Shown piece by piece: positions 13,240 through 19,958 of a stretch of 20,432 nucleotides of DNA. The number at the start of each line of letters is the position of its first letter. Position 1 is the stretch's first letter. Origin of the DNA: an uncultured Actinomycetes bacterium (GTDB taxonomy: Bacteria; Actinomycetota; Actinomycetes; Nanopelagicales; Nanopelagicaceae); NCBI GenBank assembly GCA_903832395.1, contig CAILBF010000123.1, positions 1-20,432 of the forward strand, given 5' to 3'. The notes beneath the pieces were generated by a model. It made no database searches, was not told where the DNA came from, and saw only the letters and a program-made list of their open reading frames with translations. The translations under genes were made by a program, and so were the position numbers.

Positions 13240-14011
13240 GCCAGATGTAGCCGGCAATGCCAGAAATGATTGCAGAGATAAATAATCCAAGTCGCACTTG
13301 ATCTAATTCGGCGCTATTGGTGGCAACGATCTCGGCAATTACTAGGGCGACGATTAAACCCATACCGGCCAGTGTGGCAATTCCCATTATCTCTTTCATC
13401 GAAATATTTGTTCGCCCACCTAATTTGATGCAGAGCCAGGCAAAGAGTGTTATTCCGACAAATTTGCCGATTGATCTGGCCAGAATAATCGAAAGCGTAG
13501 TCCTAGATCCGAAACTGCCCAGTTGCATATGGAATGGAATATTTACTAACACGATCACTGGCACAATGAAATACGTAGCAACTGGCGTCAAAATCTTCAT
13601 TACTTTATCTAACTGGTGCCTACGAAGCGGAAGCACAAACCCTACGGCAGCGGCAACTAGGGTGGAGAGAGTCTTGGCTGGATTTAGATCCTGTCCGTAG
13701 AAGAAACCGAGAACAATAAGTGAAAACAAATCATCGGCAATTGCTAAAGTCAACAAAAATACACGGACGTGCGGATTGACACGCTTACCCAGAAGTGAGA
13801 GAACTCCAAGAGCTAGAGCAATATCAGTTGGCATGGCCGATGCCCATACGTGTGAACCAGGGTTAAGGGATAAGTAAATCAGTGCAGGTGCAATCATTCC
13901 GCCAAGGGCGGCGATGATTGGAACTATTGCAGTGCGGGCATCCTTAAGACCTGCCTTGATCTCCAAACCGACTAAAAAGAAAAATATCGATATCAGGAGA
14001 TCAAGGAACAT
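13214..14011 (-). CDS. nhaA: Shortened NhaA-type Na+/H+ antiporter
   Basis: A 265-residue NhaA homologue, far below the usual 380-440. It begins at the TM2 region (FFFLVGLEIK, 10-19) and so lacks TM1 and the dimerisation hairpin. A second gap lies between GFFYGQDLNP (102-111) and VGFVLPLRR, where about 40 residues covering TM6-TM7 of the E. coli protein are absent. The transport residues remain: D63 (TDIALALG, equivalent of D133), D93-D94 (IADDL, equivalents of D163-D164) and the GKFVGI lysine (equivalent of K300). An in-frame TAG lies four codons upstream and TAGATT sits 6 bases before the ATG, so the short start is real and not an annotation error. It may be an active minimal antiporter or a diverged one with another ion; the sequence cannot tell. 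Confidence 0.87.
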   Translation of the reverse strand: MFLDLLISIFFFLVGLEIKAGLKDARTAIVPIIAALGGMIAPALIYLSLNPGSHVWASAMPTDIALALGVLSLLGKRVNPHVRVFLLTLAIADDLFSLIVLGFFYGQDLNPAKTLSTLVAAAVGFVLPLRRHQLDKVMKILTPVATYFIVPVIVLVNIPFHMQLGSFGSRTTLSIILARSIGKFVGITLFAWLCIKLGGRTNISMKEIMGIATLAGMGLIVALVIAEIVATNSAELDQVRLGLFISAIISGIAGYIWLRKTPAPQ

Positions 14012-14017
14012 AGCAAC

Positions 14018-14023
14018 AATCTA
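14018..14023 (-). promoter_or_regulatory. Putative -10 hexamer (TAGATT), leaderless start of the short NhaA gene
   Basis: On the minus strand TAGATT (14023-14018) is followed by 6 bases and the ATG at 14011. It directly abuts the TAG stop of the small upstream gene (14026-14024). Confidence 0.55.
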
Positions 14024-14170
14024 CTATGCGGCCCAGAGATCCTCTTCTAAGACATCGCTTTCAGCCGGGATGTAATTGTGATGAGCTGTGTGCGAGTCAT
14101 CTAAAATCATGGTGAAAACCATTAAAAGTACGCCGAGCATTGCTATAGGAAATAGTGCGAGTAGTGCCAT
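14024..14170 (-). CDS. Small single-TM protein (48 aa)
   Basis: I do not recognise this protein. It has one hydrophobic segment (residues 2-21, ALLALFPIAMLGVLLMVFTM) and a short acidic, histidine-containing tail (DDSHTAHHNYIPAESD then EEDLWAA). The frame is open further upstream to 14227, but the ATG at 14170 is preceded by GGAG with 7 bases spacing, the best start. It ends 12 bases before the short NhaA gene, so the two are neighbours on one strand. Whether it replaces the missing first helix of that antiporter is speculation. It could also be an unrelated small membrane protein. Confidence 0.65.
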   Translation of the reverse strand: MALLALFPIAMLGVLLMVFTMILDDSHTAHHNYIPAESDVLEEDLWAA

Positions 14171-14290
14171 GTGATTTCTCCGTTTCAAAAGGTGTGCTTG
14201 GTAGGAGGAATAATGGCGGCGTTGCATGTGTAATGAATTAAGTAAGTCTGCGAAACCCCATAGTGTTCATGGAGATTTGCTAATGGGAAT

Positions 14291-14325
14291 GCAAAAACCC
14301 CGCCAATGTATGACGGGGTTTTTGC
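14291..14325 (-). terminator. Rho-independent terminator after glnA
   Basis: A 12-bp perfect stem, GCAAAAACCCCG (14291-14302) with CGGGGTTTTTGC (14314-14325), and an 11-base loop. On the minus strand it lies 11 bases after the glnA stop and ends in a T-run that is part of the stem. The symmetry means it could also act on the plus strand. Confidence 0.9.
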
Positions 14326-14336
14326 CTTAGAGTTTT

Positions 14337-15767
14337 TTAGATGTCGAAGTACAGCTCGAACTCAGCTGGATGTGGACGCAAGCGAACATAATCAACTTCT
14401 TGCTTGCGCTTGAAATCAATCCATGTGTCGATTAGATCCTTGGTGAATACGCCACCCTTGAGCAAGAACTCATGGTCGCGCTCTAGGTTGTTTAGAACCT
14501 CATCGAGTGAACCAGGAACTTGAGCAATTGCAGCGGCTTCATCACCAGTTAATTCGTAGAGATCCTTATCAACTGGGGCAGGTGGTTCGATCTTATTGAT
14601 GATTCCATCGAGGCCGGCCATCAACATTGCAGCAAATGCTAAGTATGGATTTGATGATGGATCTGGGCAACGGAACTCAATGCGCTTTGCCTTCGGATTT
14701 GATCCAGTAATTGGGATACGGATACAGGCCGAACGGTTACGGGCTGAGTAAACAAGGTTTACTGGCGCTTCATAACCTGGGACTAAGCGGCGATATGAGT
14801 TAACGGTTGGGTTAGTGAAAGCAAGCAGTGATGGAGCGTGCTTGAGCAATCCACCGACGTAGTGACGGGCCATCTCTGACAAGTCGCCATAACCATCTCC
14901 GAAGAATAATGGCACGCCATCTTTCCAGAGTGATTGGTGAACGTGCATGCCTGAGCCGTTATCTCCGAAGAGCGGCTTAGGCATAAATGTTGCAGTCTTT
15001 CCACCCTGCCAAGCAGTGTTACGAATGACATATTTAAACTTCATGATGTCATCGCCTGCATGCAAGATGTCGGTGAAGCGGTAGTTAATTTCCATCTGTC
15101 CTGCAGTGCCAACTTCGTGGTGTGAGCGCTCAACTAGTAAACCAACTTTGCCAAGTTGCATAACCATTTCATCGCGAAGATCGGCGAATTGATCAGTTGG
15201 TGATACTGGGAAATATCCACCCTTTACACGTGTGCGGTAACCACGGTTAGGAGTTCCATCGGCATCTTCTTTAATGCCGGTGTTCCACGCACCTTCATAT
15301 GAATCAATCTCGTGGTAAGCAGTATTGATGTCAGTCTTGAAACGTACCCGGTCGAAAACATAGAACTCAGCTTCAGGTGCAAAGAATGCAGTATCTGCAA
15401 TGCCTTGTGCGCGCATGAAATCAACGGCCTTAGCAACTACACCACGGGGATCGCGGCTATAGGCCGAGTCATCACCTGGGTTGTGAACTGAGAAAATAAT
15501 TATGAGTGTTTTTTCTTTACGGTAAGGATCAAGGTATGCCGACTCTGGAACTGGCAAAAGCTTCATATCTGATTCGTGGATTGACTGGAACCCGCGAATA
15601 GATGAACCATCAAACATAAGACCATCGGTAAAAACGGCCTCATCGAATGACTCAACTGGAACGTTGAAGTGGTGTTGGATGCCAGGAAGATCGGTAAAAC
15701 GAACATCAACTAATTTGATGTCTTCCTTTTTAATATAAGCAAAAATCTCTGCTGAATTCTTAAACAT
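14337..15767 (-). CDS. glnA: Type I glutamine synthetase
   Basis: A 476-residue GSI that makes glutamine from glutamate, ammonia and ATP as a cytoplasmic dodecamer. Motifs: MFDGSSIRGF (51-60, containing the latch aspartate D53), APEAEFYVFD (130-139, metal-binding glutamates), GSGMHVHQSL (271-280), NRSACIRIP (344-352) and EFELYFDI at the C-terminus. KDLYEL places Y404 at the adenylylation site of the GSI-beta group (same context as M. tuberculosis GlnA1), so control by an adenylyltransferase is expected. GGGAG lies 4 bases before the ATG. The upstream region holds 11-bp-spaced GlnR-like half-sites, which points to nitrogen control of transcription. It is transcribed away from the RDD gene, unlike in M. 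tuberculosis. Confidence 0.98.
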   Translation of the reverse strand: MFKNSAEIFAYIKKEDIKLVDVRFTDLPGIQHHFNVPVESFDEAVFTDGLMFDGSSIRGFQSIHESDMKLLPVPESAYLDPYRKEKTLIIIFSVHNPGDDSAYSRDPRGVVAKAVDFMRAQGIADTAFFAPEAEFYVFDRVRFKTDINTAYHEIDSYEGAWNTGIKEDADGTPNRGYRTRVKGGYFPVSPTDQFADLRDEMVMQLGKVGLLVERSHHEVGTAGQMEINYRFTDILHAGDDIMKFKYVIRNTAWQGGKTATFMPKPLFGDNGSGMHVHQSLWKDGVPLFFGDGYGDLSEMARHYVGGLLKHAPSLLAFTNPTVNSYRRLVPGYEAPVNLVYSARNRSACIRIPITGSNPKAKRIEFRCPDPSSNPYLAFAAMLMAGLDGIINKIEPPAPVDKDLYELTGDEAAAIAQVPGSLDEVLNNLERDHEFLLKGGVFTKDLIDTWIDFKRKQEVDYVRLRPHPAEFELYFDI

Positions 15768-15861
15768 GCTTCTCCCAATTCACATGAGATACAAAAGGCG
15801 TATCAGGTGCAGATCTCTCGGCGTTGAGCTCCTCTGCGTATGGCAAGAGTAAGTCAGATGA

Positions 15862-15899
15862 GTCAAAATGGCATAACCGCACTGTTACAGCCATGTTAC
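15862..15899. promoter_or_regulatory. GlnR-like array of 11-bp-spaced half-sites between glnA and the RDD gene
   Basis: ATAAC (15873), GTTAC (15884) and GTTAC (15895) recur with an exact 11-bp period, preceded by a weaker GTCAA at 15862. On the glnA strand they read GTAAC-n6-GTAAC-n6-GTTAT-n6-TTGAC, the spacing of actinobacterial GlnR boxes (GTnAC-n6-GaAAC type), about 95-130 bases before the glnA start. They also lie just upstream of the RDD gene's -10. The regulator gene is not in the window; PhoP sites also use an 11-bp period. Confidence 0.55.
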
Positions 15900-15912
15900 A
15901 TATTTTTAGCCC

Positions 15913-15918
15913 TAGGCT
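15913..15918 (+). promoter_or_regulatory. Putative -10 hexamer (TAGGCT), leaderless start of the RDD gene
   Basis: TAGGCT is followed by exactly 6 bases and then the ATG at 15925. The expected -35 region is occupied by the last GTTAC half-site, so a factor bound there could compete with or activate this promoter. Confidence 0.6.
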
Positions 15919-15924
15919 AAGGCC

Positions 15925-16296
15925 ATGGATTCATCGAAGCAGGGGGTCACTCTTGGGCGCCGCTTAGCGGCAATCACCCTAGATTGGTTGGCCTGTTACG
16001 CCATTGTTGCCGCCTTCTCGGGAGGTATTGGTCAGATGGATCCCAGCCGATCGCCCATCATCTTGGGAGTATTTTTTGCAGAGGTGGCGATTTTGACGGC
16101 ACTAACCGGCGCCTCACTTGGCCAGAAAATCTTCGGACTACGAGTCGTTCAATTTAGCGACGGTGGTGCAATCTCGCCGATGCAAGCTCTAATTCGCACG
16201 GTCTTCTTAATTTTGGTGGTGACAGCTGTTACCTATGATGAGAATGGTCGCGGTATTCACGAGCGCATAAGTAAAACGGTATTAATCAGGCTTTAA
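15925..16296 (+). CDS. RDD-family membrane protein
   Basis: A 123-residue membrane protein of the RDD family. The N-terminal GRRLAAITLDWL (11-22) supplies the Arg-Asp pair, and ASLGQKIFGLRVVQ (62-75) is the family's second signature. Two or three membrane helices are visible (about 16-34, 45-60 and 88-102). The family function is poorly known; some members have been linked to ion or small-molecule transport. In M. tuberculosis an RDD gene (Rv2219A) also lies between glnA1 and the DUF4191 gene, so this position is ancestral. Here it points away from glnA, and its 3' end overlaps the convergent DJ-1/PfpI gene by 15 bases. Confidence 0.88.
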   Translation: MDSSKQGVTLGRRLAAITLDWLACYAIVAAFSGGIGQMDPSRSPIILGVFFAEVAILTALTGASLGQKIFGLRVVQFSDGGAISPMQALIRTVFLILVVTAVTYDENGRGIHERISKTVLIRL

Positions 16297-16926
16297 TACT
16301 GAGTCGAAGAGGGAACGCAACTCGCTAACAACATCTGTGGGAGCGCTTCGTGGATGTCCGGCATTAAAGGGTGGCTTCGGGTCGTACTCCATATCCAACT
16401 GCATCTTTTGCGCAAACTCTCGCCCAAAAATTCGTTCAGCTAAAACTAATGACATATCAATTCCCGCAGATACTCCCGCTGCTGTCATTATTTTCCCCGA
16501 CTCGACAACGCGTTCATCGTGGGGGATTGCGCCGTAATCAGATAACTCTGTATGTGAATACCAATGCGTCGTCGCAGGCAAGTCTTTAAGAAGTCCGGCA
16601 GCACCAAGCATGAGTGCGCCTGTACAAACTGAGATCGTCCACTCTGTTGTCGGATGGATTTTTGCAATCCAGTCAATTAATGGATCGCCTGTGCGCGCCA
16701 TAGTGATTGCTGGCAGGCCTCCTGGTACTACCAAAATATCGACGGTATCTACTTCGGCGATACTCTTTTGCGCTTGCAAGATCGTTGCACCGCCATCACT
16801 TACTGGTCCTGCATTCTGGGCGACGTAGAAGAACTCATAGCCTGGAAATTGAGATAGCGCGTGGTACGGACCAATTGCATCCAGGGGAGTGAACCCCGGA
16901 TATAACAACATGGCGATCTGCTTCAT
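16282..16926 (-). CDS. DJ-1/PfpI-family protein, isonitrile-hydratase-like
   Basis: A 214-residue glutamine-amidotransferase-like protein. The nucleophile elbow is ISVCTGALMLGAAGLL (98-113) with C101. Other blocks are FTPLDAIGPYHAL (12-24), VVPGGLP (66-72) and LPATTHWYSH (116-125). This pattern, including an Asp in the FTPLD block and C101, is like Pseudomonas isonitrile hydratase (InhA) and the amidase domain of some AraC regulators; there is no HTH domain here. The reaction is not proven; it could act on an isonitrile or on another small molecule. It follows the DUF4191 gene by 20 bases and is absent from the equivalent M. tuberculosis cluster. No clear ribosome binding site is visible. Confidence 0.9.
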   Translation of the reverse strand: MKQIAMLLYPGFTPLDAIGPYHALSQFPGYEFFYVAQNAGPVSDGGATILQAQKSIAEVDTVDILVVPGGLPAITMARTGDPLIDWIAKIHPTTEWTISVCTGALMLGAAGLLKDLPATTHWYSHTELSDYGAIPHDERVVESGKIMTAAGVSAGIDMSLVLAERIFGREFAQKMQLDMEYDPKPPFNAGHPRSAPTDVVSELRSLFDSVLKPD

Positions 16927-16946
16927 GGCTTAAAGTTTGTTAGGGA

Positions 16947-17621
16947 TTAGCGCATTTTTGTTGCGCGTGTTGGCATTGGACCCTTAGGAATTGGCATCGA
17001 CAAACCACCGACAGCCTTTAATCGAGCTCGGACTTCGCGCATTTGGTGGGCCGTTAACTTCTTTGGCATTTTCTGCAAATGCTTTTGAAGTTTGCGCAGT
17101 GGAACTTGACCTTTTTCATCGCCAACTAGAACTAGTGCAATTGGAACACCAGGTGCAAAACGCTCAGTCTTTTTGCGCTCTTCAGTGAGCATTTGATTGA
17201 CGGCTTGTGAGCCTTCACCAGTCAAAACAATTCCAGCACGGCCAACACTGCGGTGAACCATGTCCTGATTGCGAGCAACGGCTACTGCTGGTGTGGTTGT
17301 CCAACCCTTTCGAATCGCCATCAAAACGCTGGCGCCTGCACCGATCTGACCCTCAATCGATTTGTAAGCAGAGGATCCAGCTACGCGCGTAAAGAATAAA
17401 AGTGTGGTCAAAGCTGAAAGCGGCAAGAAGATGAAACCGAAGTACACAGGATGTCCAATACCTAAGCCAATTGCGATTCCGATGATCCATGTGATCAGAA
17501 ATATCGCGATGAGTGCAAATGGAATCCAAGGCTTAACTTGCTTCGTTACGGCATAAGCATCACGGAAAGTTTGAAAACGGGGTTTCTTAATCTTCTCTTC
17601 TTTAGCTTTACGTTTGAACAT
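16947..17621 (-). CDS. DUF4191-family membrane protein
   Basis: A 224-residue protein of the actinobacterial DUF4191 family. A basic N-terminus (MFKRKAKEEKIKK) is followed by two close membrane helices (about 34-53 and 57-80), then a soluble domain with AGSSAYKSIEGQIGAGASVL (83-102), GWTTTPAVAVAR (107-118) and a basic C-terminus ending in PTRATKMR. Function unknown. In M. tuberculosis (Rv2219) it sits between lipA and glnA1, as here. The frame is open upstream to 17675, but that part lies inside the acyltransferase gene, and TAAACT followed by 7 bases points to the ATG at 17621. A TTGGTG -35-like element 18 bp further upstream supports a leaderless promoter within the acyltransferase end. Confidence 0.9.
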   Translation of the reverse strand: MFKRKAKEEKIKKPRFQTFRDAYAVTKQVKPWIPFALIAIFLITWIIGIAIGLGIGHPVYFGFIFLPLSALTTLLFFTRVAGSSAYKSIEGQIGAGASVLMAIRKGWTTTPAVAVARNQDMVHRSVGRAGIVLTGEGSQAVNQMLTEERKKTERFAPGVPIALVLVGDEKGQVPLRKLQKHLQKMPKKLTAHQMREVRARLKAVGGLSMPIPKGPMPTRATKMR

Positions 17622-17626
17622 GTGGG

Positions 17627-18325
17627 CTAGTTTAGTGGGGCGGGAGCCGTTCCACCAAGGCGGGTAGGCGCCCAACGCTTACCGACATGACTATCAGGGT
17701 ATTTATCCTGGACTTGGCGCAACATAGCTATAAGAGTTTCGCGCAGGTGAGCCTCTGCAATCTCAATGTCATCGCCCTTTTTACAGAAGATGGGATCGCC
17801 AAAGACAACAGTGACTGGAATGTGCTCTCGGCGAAGATTTCGCTTAACGCCTTTAGTCCAGATTCTCTGACTTCCCCAAATAATTGTTGGAATTACTGGA
17901 ACTCCTGCACCCATAGCAAGACGAACTGCGCCAGATTTTAATCCCTTAATCTCAAAACTTGTCGAGACCGTTCCTTCGGGGAAGATCCCGATAATCTCAC
18001 CGGACTTAAGTGCGCGTAGTGCTGCCACGAATGAGGCTGCGCCATTTTCGCGATCGACATTTATATGGTGCATTCCCCGCATAAGAGGTCCAGCGAGTTT
18101 GTTATTAAAGACCTCTTTTTTTGCCATGAAGCGCACATATCGGCCAGCTGGAAGTGCGGCTGTTCCCGTAATCGCGAAATCGAGATAACTCACATGATTG
18201 ATGGCAAGAATTGCTCCATCTTTCTTAGGAACATTGTCGACGCCTTGAAAATCAAATTGTAAATCTAAATATTTCCAGAGCGATTTGATTGCAACAATGA
18301 CTGGGGGATAGACAAGATCAGCCAT
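17627..18325 (-). CDS. Second 1-acylglycerol-3-phosphate acyltransferase-family protein
   Basis: A 232-residue LPLAT-family acyltransferase. Motif I is NHVSYLD (43-49, H44/D49), the middle block is HINVDREN (87-94) and motif III is IFPEGTVSTSF (114-124). The usual arginine after EGT is replaced by valine, unlike the paralogue at 3331-4032, which has EGTR; many actinobacterial members share this variation. The start overlaps the last 8 bases of lipA, so it is translated from the lipBA mRNA. It is not part of the equivalent M. tuberculosis lipBA-DUF4191 block. The acyl acceptor is unknown; lysophosphatidate is the default. Confidence 0.92.
   Translation of the reverse strand: MADLVYPPVIVAIKSLWKYLDLQFDFQGVDNVPKKDGAILAINHVSYLDFAITGTAALPAGRYVRFMAKKEVFNNKLAGPLMRGMHHINVDRENGAASFVAALRALKSGEIIGIFPEGTVSTSFEIKGLKSGAVRLAMGAGVPVIPTIIWGSQRIWTKGVKRNLRREHIPVTVVFGDPIFCKKGDDIEIAEAHLRETLIAMLRQVQDKYPDSHVGKRWAPTRLGGTAPAPLN
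17629..17658 (-). promoter_or_regulatory. Internal leaderless promoter for DUF4191 inside the acyltransferase end
   Basis: On the minus strand, TTGGTG (17658-17653), an 18-bp spacer, TAAACT (17634-17629), 7 bases and ATG at 17621. The last T of the hexamer is the first base of the acyltransferase TAG stop. Confidence 0.5.
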
Positions 18326-19250
18326 GAGTTGCCTTTGCCGCCATCGCTTGCTTATAGAGGCGCCCTGCGCGATAACTTGAGCGAACGAGAGGCCCGCTCA
18401 TTACGCCAAGGAAACCAGCTTGCGTTGCCTCGGCCGCAAGCTCTACAAACTCTTCTGGCTTCACCCAACGCACAACGGGGTGGTGGCGATTAGTTGGGCG
18501 CAGGTACTGAGTAATTGTGATTAAGTCACAACCTGCGCTACGTAGATCAATAAGGGCCTGTGAGACCTCTTCGCGAGTTTCGCCGAGACCTAAAATTAAA
18601 TTCGACTTAGTAATTAATCCAAAGTCGCGGGCCATTGTGATTACACGAAGAGATTTCTCGTAAGTAAAGGCAGGTCGGATCTCTTTAAAGATTCGTGGGA
18701 CCGTCTCTAAGTTATGCGCAAAAACTTCAGGGCGAGTTTCAAAAATCTGATTAAGTAGGTCGGCCTTCGCGTGAAAATCAGGGGCCAACATCTCAACGCC
18801 GCAGCCTGGATTTAATTCATGGACTTGCTTGATAGTTTCGGCATAAAGCCAGGCACCTTCATCGGGAAGGTCATCTCGCGTAACGCCGGTAATAGTTGCA
18901 TAGGCAAGTCCCATAGCTTGTACCGATTCGGCGACTTTGCGTGGCTCTTCACGATCTAAGGCATCGGGCTTTCCAGTATCAATGTTGCAAAAATCGCAGC
19001 GGCGCGTGCACTTGTCGCCACCGATTAAAAAAGTCGCCTCTTTATCTTCCCAGCATTCAAAAATATTTGGGCAAGCCGCTTCTTGGCAGACAGTATGTAA
19101 GCCCTCGGTTTTAACTAAGGAGCGAAGTCGCGTGTACTCAGGTCCCATATTTGCGCGCGTCTTGATCCACTCTGGCTTTCGCTCAATTGGAACGAGTGCA
19201 TTACGAGCTTCCATGCGAATCATCTTGCGACCTTCAGGTTCAATGCTCAT
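18318..19250 (-). CDS. lipA: Lipoyl synthase
   Basis: A 310-residue radical SAM enzyme that inserts two sulfurs into octanoyl groups to make lipoyl cofactors of 2-oxoacid dehydrogenases and the glycine cleavage system. The auxiliary cluster cysteines are C55, C60 and C66 (VCQEAACPNIFEC). The radical SAM cluster is C81-x3-C85-x2-C88 (CTRRCDFC), and the C-terminal RSSY motif is in LVRSSYRAG. The N-terminal EGRKMIRMEARNA and ERKPEWIKTR are actinobacterial hallmarks. The ATG overlaps the stop of lipB (ATGA), so synthesis is coupled; the octanoyltransferase provides its substrate. Confidence 0.98.
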   Translation of the reverse strand: MSIEPEGRKMIRMEARNALVPIERKPEWIKTRANMGPEYTRLRSLVKTEGLHTVCQEAACPNIFECWEDKEATFLIGGDKCTRRCDFCNIDTGKPDALDREEPRKVAESVQAMGLAYATITGVTRDDLPDEGAWLYAETIKQVHELNPGCGVEMLAPDFHAKADLLNQIFETRPEVFAHNLETVPRIFKEIRPAFTYEKSLRVITMARDFGLITKSNLILGLGETREEVSQALIDLRSAGCDLITITQYLRPTNRHHPVVRWVKPEEFVELAAEATQAGFLGVMSGPLVRSSYRAGRLYKQAMAAKATHG

Positions 19251-19903
19251 ATGCTCACCCGCTTAAGCGACTCAAAGATATGTCGCTCAACAATCGGTGC
19301 TACTTCTTCAACTGTGATTGTGCGACCTAACTCTTTTTCCATCGACGTAACATCGGCATCAGCGATTCCGCAGGGAATAATCTGTTCAAAGGCCGATAAG
19401 TCGGGGCAGACGTTTAATGCAAAGCCATGCATGGTGACGCCTTTGGCAACACGAATTCCAATTGCCGCAATTTTTCGGTCGCCTTTTTCATCGCGAATCC
19501 AGACTCCGGAGCGACCTGCAAAACATTGAGCCGTAATTCCTAAATCTGCGCAGACTGCAATCAGACCACGTTCAATCTCGCGTACAAAACCAACGAGCTC
19601 AGTTGGTTTAGCTAGTCGAACAATTGGGTAACCGACTAGTTGACCAGGACCATGCCATGTAATTTTTCCGCCGCGATCGACATCGATAACTGGAGGTCCA
19701 TCTTGTGGACGCTCGGATGCATCAGTACGGCGACCGGCAGTATAAACAGAGGGGTGTTGCAAGAGCAGAAGCGTATTGGGCCGTACTTTTTCAGCTACCT
19801 CGGAATGAATTGTGCGTTGAACGTCCCATGCTTTTTCATAGTCGATAAGTCCATGACGTGTGAGGGCAATCGCAGTTTCACTGGGGCTAATTAAAACAGG
19901 CAC
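19247..19903 (-). CDS. lipB: Octanoyltransferase (lipoate-protein ligase B)
   Basis: A 218-residue enzyme that moves octanoate from acyl carrier protein to lipoyl domains, the step before LipA. Key elements: DRGGKITWHGPGQLVGYP (76-93), the catalytic lysine K144 in RKIAAIGIR, and the catalytic cysteine C178 in IIPCGIADADVTSMEKE, matching the Lys/Cys dyad of M. tuberculosis LipB. It starts with GTG; TAGGCT lies exactly 6 bases before it and TTGGTA a further 18 bp upstream, giving a well-formed leaderless promoter. It is the first gene of the lipB-lipA-acyltransferase group and is divergent from the MMPL gene. Confidence 0.97.
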   Translation of the reverse strand: MPVLISPSETAIALTRHGLIDYEKAWDVQRTIHSEVAEKVRPNTLLLLQHPSVYTAGRRTDASERPQDGPPVIDVDRGGKITWHGPGQLVGYPIVRLAKPTELVGFVREIERGLIAVCADLGITAQCFAGRSGVWIRDEKGDRKIAAIGIRVAKGVTMHGFALNVCPDLSAFEQIIPCGIADADVTSMEKELGRTITVEEVAPIVERHIFESLKRVSI

Positions 19904-19909
19904 TTACCT

Positions 19910-19939
19910 AGCCTAAAGGTAGGATTGCCTCCTTACCAA
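19910..19939 (-). promoter_or_regulatory. Leaderless promoter of lipB
   Basis: On the minus strand, TTGGTA (19939-19934), an 18-bp spacer, TAGGCT (19915-19910), 6 bases, then GTG at 19903. The best-formed -35/-10/start combination of the leaderless set. Confidence 0.68.
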
Positions 19940-19958
19940 TTGGAAGCGAGATTTCACC

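Noticed and set aside
13214..14170. NhaA read as a frameshifted pseudogene with its N-terminus in the preceding small gene
   Set aside because: The small protein does not resemble the NhaA TM1 region, it has its own ribosome binding site, and the NhaA frame has its own start hexamer and no internal stop.
15838..15866. TTGACT with a -10 as the glnA promoter
   Set aside because: The -35 match is good, but nothing at 17-18 bp fits a -10 (CCATAC or CATACG), so I did not list it as a promoter.
17622..17675. N-terminal extension of DUF4191 back to 17675
   Set aside because: It is entirely inside the acyltransferase coding end, and TAAACT plus 7 bases marks the ATG at 17621.
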